Part shown: positions 57,403 to 64,000 of the stretch, in pieces
Position numbering within the stretch: the stretch's first letter is position 1
How the letters are laid out: every line of letters starts with the position of its first letter
Source: Thermopolyspora sp040678635
GTDB taxonomy: Bacteria; Actinomycetota; Actinomycetes; Streptosporangiales; Streptosporangiaceae
NCBI RefSeq assembly: GCF_040678635.1
Contig: NZ_JBFATZ010000006.1
Location: 248,001 to 312,000 of the forward strand
Length of the DNA stretch: 64,000 nucleotides
Direction: 5' to 3'
Translations under genes and position numbers: made by a program
Notes under the pieces: model-generated
The model's database searches: none
The model's input: only the letters and a program-made list of their open reading frames with translations
Told to the model about the DNA's origin: nothing

Positions 57403-58914
57403 ATGACGAAGACGAATCTCGCACCGGCGAGTCCGGCGCAGGCGCGGCACCCGTACAGTCCGGTGCGCGAGACCGAGGGCGGGCTGGTCTACATCTCCGG
57501 GCAGCTCGGCGTCGCCGACGGCAGGATCGTGGCCGGTGGCGTCGCCGCCGAGACGCGCCAGGCCCTGGCGAATCTGCACGGCAGGCTGACGTCGGCGGGC
57601 CTGGACTTCCGCGACCTCGTGAAGATCACGGTCTATCTGGCGTCGATGGACGACCGCAACGCCATGGACGCCGTCTACCAGGAGACCCTTCCCGAGCCGT
57701 TGCCGGCCCGCACGTGCATCGCCGTCGCGGAGCTGCCCTACCGCGCCCGGGTCGAGCTGGACGCCATCGCGGCCAGGGGCCCGGCGGCGTCGCGCCCGCG
57801 CCTTCGCGACACCACGACAATGCCCGCCCGCACTCCCACTGACGCCCCCACTGACGCCTCCGCTGGCACCCCCGCTAGCACTCCCGCTGACGCCCCCACT
57901 AGCACCCCCGCTGGCACCCCCGCCGCCGCTGCCGGGACGCTGTCGGATCTCGCGGTGACCGTACGCGACATCCGCGCGGCCCGTGCCCGGATCGCCGGGG
58001 AGGTCCTGCGGACGCCGCTGCTGCCCGCCCCCTGGGCACCCGGGGATCTATGGCTGAAGGCCGAGAGCCTCCAGCCGACCGGCGCCTTCAAGCTCCGCGG
58101 GGCCATGAACGCGATCGGCCTGCTTGCGCCGGACGCCCGAGCACGGGGCGTCGTCACGCACTCCAGCGGCAACCACGGCCAGGCCGTCGCCTGGGCCGCA
58201 CGCGCGGCCGGCGTACCCGCCGTGATCGTCATGCCGCTCGGGGCGGCGGCGGTCAAGGTGGACGCGACCAGGGCGCTGGGCGCCGAGGTGATCATGGTTC
58301 CCGCCGACGAGCGGGAGTCCGCGGTCGAGGCCGTACGGGCGGAGCGGGGGATGGCGCCGGTCCCGCCCTTCGACCATGCCGACGTCATCGCCGGGCAGGG
58401 GACGCTCGCCCTGGAGATGATCGAGGACCTGGACGCCATCGACACGGTGCTCGTGCCGGTCGGCGGCGGCGGGCTGATCTCCGGGGTGGGGGTCGCGGTC
58501 GCGTCGCTGTCCCCGCGCACCCGGATCGTGGGGGTGGAGCCGGAGCCGGCCGCGGACGCGCGCGACTCGCTGGCGAGCGGACGCCGGGTCGCGTGGGACT
58601 CCGCGGCGACCCGGGGCACGATCGCCGACGGGACGCGGTCGCCGGTCGTCGGCGAGATCACCTTCCCCATCATGCGGGCGACGGTCGACGAGATCGTCAC
58701 CGTACGCGAGGATGAGATCCTGGCGGCGGTCGGCATCCTGGCCCGCCGCGCCCGTCTCGTCGCCGAACCCAGCGGCGCCCTCGGCGTCGCCGCCCACCTC
58801 GCCGATCCGGGCAGGTACGGGCGGGCGGTCGCCGTCCTCTCCGGCGGCAACATCGACCCGGCCGTCCTCGCCCGCGCACTCGCCCCGCCGTTCGCGGAGA
58901 CGTCGCCGACATGA
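57403..58914 (+). CDS. RidA-threonine/serine dehydratase fusion
   Basis: A 503-residue fusion. Residues 1-125 are a complete RidA (YjgF) domain, with the imine-deaminating Arg103 in PARTCIAVAE. Residues about 180-503 are a PLP-dependent fold II dehydratase with Lys230 in TGAFKLRGAMN, HSSGNHGQAVAWA and VGGGGLISGVGVAVA. A low-complexity Pro/Thr/Ala linker (126-180) joins them. RidA hydrolyses the reactive enamine/imine that such dehydratases release, so the fusion puts damage control beside the source. It is in the amidohydrolase-MFS operon, pointing to catabolism of a hydroxy- or amino-acid released from the substrate. Confidence 0.92.
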   Translation: MTKTNLAPASPAQARHPYSPVRETEGGLVYISGQLGVADGRIVAGGVAAETRQALANLHGRLTSAGLDFRDLVKITVYLASMDDRNAMDAVYQETLPEPLPARTCIAVAELPYRARVELDAIAARGPAASRPRLRDTTTMPARTPTDAPTDASAGTPASTPADAPTSTPAGTPAAAAGTLSDLAVTVRDIRAARARIAGEVLRTPLLPAPWAPGDLWLKAESLQPTGAFKLRGAMNAIGLLAPDARARGVVTHSSGNHGQAVAWAARAAGVPAVIVMPLGAAAVKVDATRALGAEVIMVPADERESAVEAVRAERGMAPVPPFDHADVIAGQGTLALEMIEDLDAIDTVLVPVGGGGLISGVGVAVASLSPRTRIVGVEPEPAADARDSLASGRRVAWDSAATRGTIADGTRSPVVGEITFPIMRATVDEIVTVREDEILAAVGILARRARLVAEPSGALGVAAHLADPGRYGRAVAVLSGGNIDPAVLARALAPPFAETSPT

Positions 58915-59082
58915 CCCGTCGCCGGCATGACCCGTCCGACGGACGACGCGCCGGCTCCCGTCCGGCGGCATTCGCCGAGGCGACGCCCGGCCGTGCCTTG
59001 TCACGGACCCGCCTGCGTCCCGGCGGCGCGCCACGGGCACGATCGACAACACACGCTGCAGATGGAACAGAGAGGACATCAG

Positions 59083-59931
59083 GTGCGACTGGCGAGCATT
59101 CTGCGGGACGGCCGAGCGGTCCCCGCCCTGGTCGGCGACCGGGGCGTGGTCGCGATCGAGGACCTCAAGCCGGGCCTTCCCGCCGACGCCATGGCGTTCG
59201 TGGACCTGGAGGCCTGGCCTGACGTTGTGGCCCTCGCGCGGCAGGCCCCCGACGGCGTCTTCCTCCCCAAGGGCGACGTCGTCTTCACCGCGCCGTACCG
59301 CCGCCCGCGCAAGATCTGGGGCATCGGCCTCAACTATCGCGACCACGCCGCCGACCTGAACGAGAGCACGCCGGACCAGCCGGCGTCGTTCATCAAGGCG
59401 GACCACACGATCATCGGGCCCGACGAGCCGATCGTGATCCCCCGCCAGAGCCGCCGTACCACCGTCGAGGCCGAACTGGGGATCATCATCGGGCGGTACT
59501 GCCGCGACGTGTCCGAGGACGAGGCCTTCGATTACGTCTGGGGCGTGACCACGATCCTCGACCAGACCGCGGAGGACATTCTGCAGCTCAACCCGCGTTA
59601 CCTCACGCGGTCGAAGAACTTCCCGACGTTCTTCTGTTTCGGCCCGGAACTGGTGCCGATGTCACTGGTGCGGGAACGGTTCGGGTCGCTGGAGGAGATC
59701 GAGGTGACGACGGTGGTCAACGGCGACCGGCGCCGCTCGAACGTCGTGGCCAACATGACCCATCGCCCGGCGTCGCTGATCAGCTTCCACAGCCAGATGA
59801 TGCCGCTGTTCCCCGGCGACATCATCTCGACCGGGACCCCCGGCGCGATCGTGGTCGCCGACGGCGACTTCGCCGAGGCCGTCATCCCCGGCATCGGGCG
59901 CCTGGGCACCGGGGTGAAGGCCGAGAAGTGA
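59083..59931 (+). CDS. fumarylacetoacetate hydrolase-family protein
   Basis: A 282-residue FAH-family protein. WGIGLNYRDHAADLN is the family start; VEAELGIIIGRYCRDVSEDE has the metal-binding Glu pair, and the ILDQTAEDILQ region has the Asp. GDIISTGTPGAIVV closes the site. Members split or hydrate oxo-acids. GTG at 59083 has AGAGG seven bases upstream; ATG at 59062 is possible. It probably processes a keto acid made by the operon. Confidence 0.88.
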   Translation: MRLASILRDGRAVPALVGDRGVVAIEDLKPGLPADAMAFVDLEAWPDVVALARQAPDGVFLPKGDVVFTAPYRRPRKIWGIGLNYRDHAADLNESTPDQPASFIKADHTIIGPDEPIVIPRQSRRTTVEAELGIIIGRYCRDVSEDEAFDYVWGVTTILDQTAEDILQLNPRYLTRSKNFPTFFCFGPELVPMSLVRERFGSLEEIEVTTVVNGDRRRSNVVANMTHRPASLISFHSQMMPLFPGDIISTGTPGAIVVADGDFAEAVIPGIGRLGTGVKAEK

Positions 59932-59989
59932 GCCACGGCGGGCCGGTCACGGCCGCTCGCCTGGCCGGGCACTCAACGGAAGCGAACAT

Positions 59990-60772
59990 ATGGATCTGAA
60001 CCTGAAGGACAAGGTGGCGCTGGTCTTCGGCGCGGGCGGCGGCCTGGGCGGCGCGATCGCCGACGCGCTCGCCGCCGAGGGCGCCAAGGTCGGCCTCGCC
60101 GACGTCAACGAGGAGGCGCTCGACGCCGCCCGCGAACGGCTGGACGGCCGGACGGCGGTCGCCGTGCGGCGGTGGGATCTTACGGATCTCGACGCGATTC
60201 CCGGGAACATCGCGAGCATCGAGGAGCGGCTCGGTGCGATCGACATCGTCGTGCACATGACCGGCGGTCCCCCGCCCACCCCGGTCTCCGGACAGGACCC
60301 GGCCGCCTGGTCGCGCCACTTCCAGTCGATGGTGCTGCCGGTCATCGCCATCACCGACGCCCTGCTGCCGGGCATGCGGGAGCGGGGCTGGGGACGGGTC
60401 ATCACGAGCACGTCCAGCGGAGTCGTCGCGCCGATCCCCAACCTCGGCCTGTCCAACGCCCTACGGTCGAGTCTGGTGGGGTGGAGCAAGACGCTCGCCC
60501 GCGAGGTGGGGCCGTACGGGGTCACGAGCAACATCGTCGTGCCGGGCCGGATCGCGACCGCCCGCATCACCCGGTTGGACGAGGCCAAGGCGGCCCGGGA
60601 GGGCCGGTCGGTGGAGGACGTCGCCGCCGAAAGCGTCGCCTCGATCCCCCTCGGCCGGTACGGCAGGCCGTCCGAGTACGCCGACGTGGTGGCCTTCCTG
60701 GCGAGTCCTCGATCGGGATACATCACCGGGAGCATGATCCGGGTCGACGGCGGTCTCATCGCCTCGGTGTGA
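59990..60772 (+). CDS. SDR-family protein lacking the usual Tyr-Lys pair
   Basis: A 260-residue short-chain dehydrogenase-fold protein. The cofactor loop is LVFGAGGGLGGAIADALAAE and the Ser motif is ITSTSSG. In the Tyr-x3-Lys place it has Ser155 and Arg159 (LGLSNALRSSLVGWSK), a pattern seen in one SDR subgroup. The C-terminal GSMIRVDGGL is normal. Either it uses another acid or it is not a redox enzyme. It ends the amidohydrolase operon. Confidence 0.8.
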   Translation: MDLNLKDKVALVFGAGGGLGGAIADALAAEGAKVGLADVNEEALDAARERLDGRTAVAVRRWDLTDLDAIPGNIASIEERLGAIDIVVHMTGGPPPTPVSGQDPAAWSRHFQSMVLPVIAITDALLPGMRERGWGRVITSTSSGVVAPIPNLGLSNALRSSLVGWSKTLAREVGPYGVTSNIVVPGRIATARITRLDEAKAAREGRSVEDVAAESVASIPLGRYGRPSEYADVVAFLASPRSGYITGSMIRVDGGLIASV

Positions 60773-60861
60773 GCGGTCACGACACGTCGACGCCCGCCAC
60801 GACGGTGACGAACACGCCGACCGACTCCCCCGGCCTGCGCCGTTCGCCGCTCACCGCACGG

Positions 60862-64000
<3,139 letters not shown>

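Overview
The window is a stretch of chromosome from a high-GC Gram-positive actinomycete. The evidence is the strong G/C bias at third codon positions, frequent GTG and TTG starts, many ATGA/GTGA start-stop overlaps, and gene types typical of Streptomyces and Streptosporangiales relatives: an XRE regulator with a TPR-like tail, DUF4232 and DUF3224 proteins, a crystallin-fold secreted protein, a FolP2-type paralogue and a stand-alone menB. I cannot fix the genus. No rRNA, tRNA, CRISPR array, prophage or transposase is visible.

Positions 1-5,120 hold small accessory genes: a secreted beta/gamma-crystallin-fold protein, an XRE regulator, a secreted DUF4232 protein, an M20 metallopeptidase and a decayed type II toxin-antitoxin pair. 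The antitoxin has an in-frame TAA and the toxin is cut off exactly at the stop codon of the next gene.

Positions 5,125-13,992 form the most coherent unexplained system. It contains an inositol-monophosphatase-like phosphatase, a GTP cyclohydrolase II, a creatininase-family amidohydrolase, a flippase-like membrane protein, a methyltransferase, a GT4 glycosyltransferase, a PTPS/QueD-like protein, an MDR dehydrogenase and a CDP-alcohol phosphotransferase. The cyclohydrolase carries His at the Tyr position known to decide whether the formyl group is removed, and the creatininase resembles archaeal FAPy deformylase. The PTPS homologue has lost canonical active-site residues. I infer a specialised GTP-derived pyrimidine or pterin-like moiety that is glycosylated, methylated and possibly joined to a lipid.

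Positions 14,107-23,283 are mixed metabolic genes: two FAD oxidoreductases, a TPR protein, a FolP2-LigB-like-GNAT operon whose last junction carries a 155-bp tandem duplication, a cupin and a beta-lactamase-fold hydrolase. Positions 23,415-31,290 are one minus-strand operon matching E. coli yehL-yehM-yehP-yehQ: SWIM-type protein, large unknown protein, vWA, MoxR ATPase and DUF5682, with a 14-bp-stem hairpin between the last two genes.

Positions 31,564-37,582 hold menB, an oxidoreductase and a 4-oxalomesaconate/4-carboxy-4-hydroxy-2-oxoadipate module (aldolase, tautomerase, DUF1932 dehydrogenase). The module probably belongs to a GntR/FCD regulator whose candidate operator, ATTG-N4-CAAT, recurs at both promoters. 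Then come htpG, a two-component system, a flotillin/NfeD pair, a P450-reductase-IclR aromatic demethylation set, a DegT-like protein, a threonine dehydratase and a crotonase with a TetR regulator.

Positions 53,376-60,772 are an Lrp/AsnC-type regulator divergent from an operon of amidohydrolase, MFS transporter, a RidA-dehydratase fusion, an FAH-family enzyme and an SDR lacking the usual Tyr/Lys. The window ends inside an NRPS (A-PCP-C) whose C-terminus is a full-length homologue of cyanobacterial acyl-ACP reductase, not the usual SDR-type release domain.
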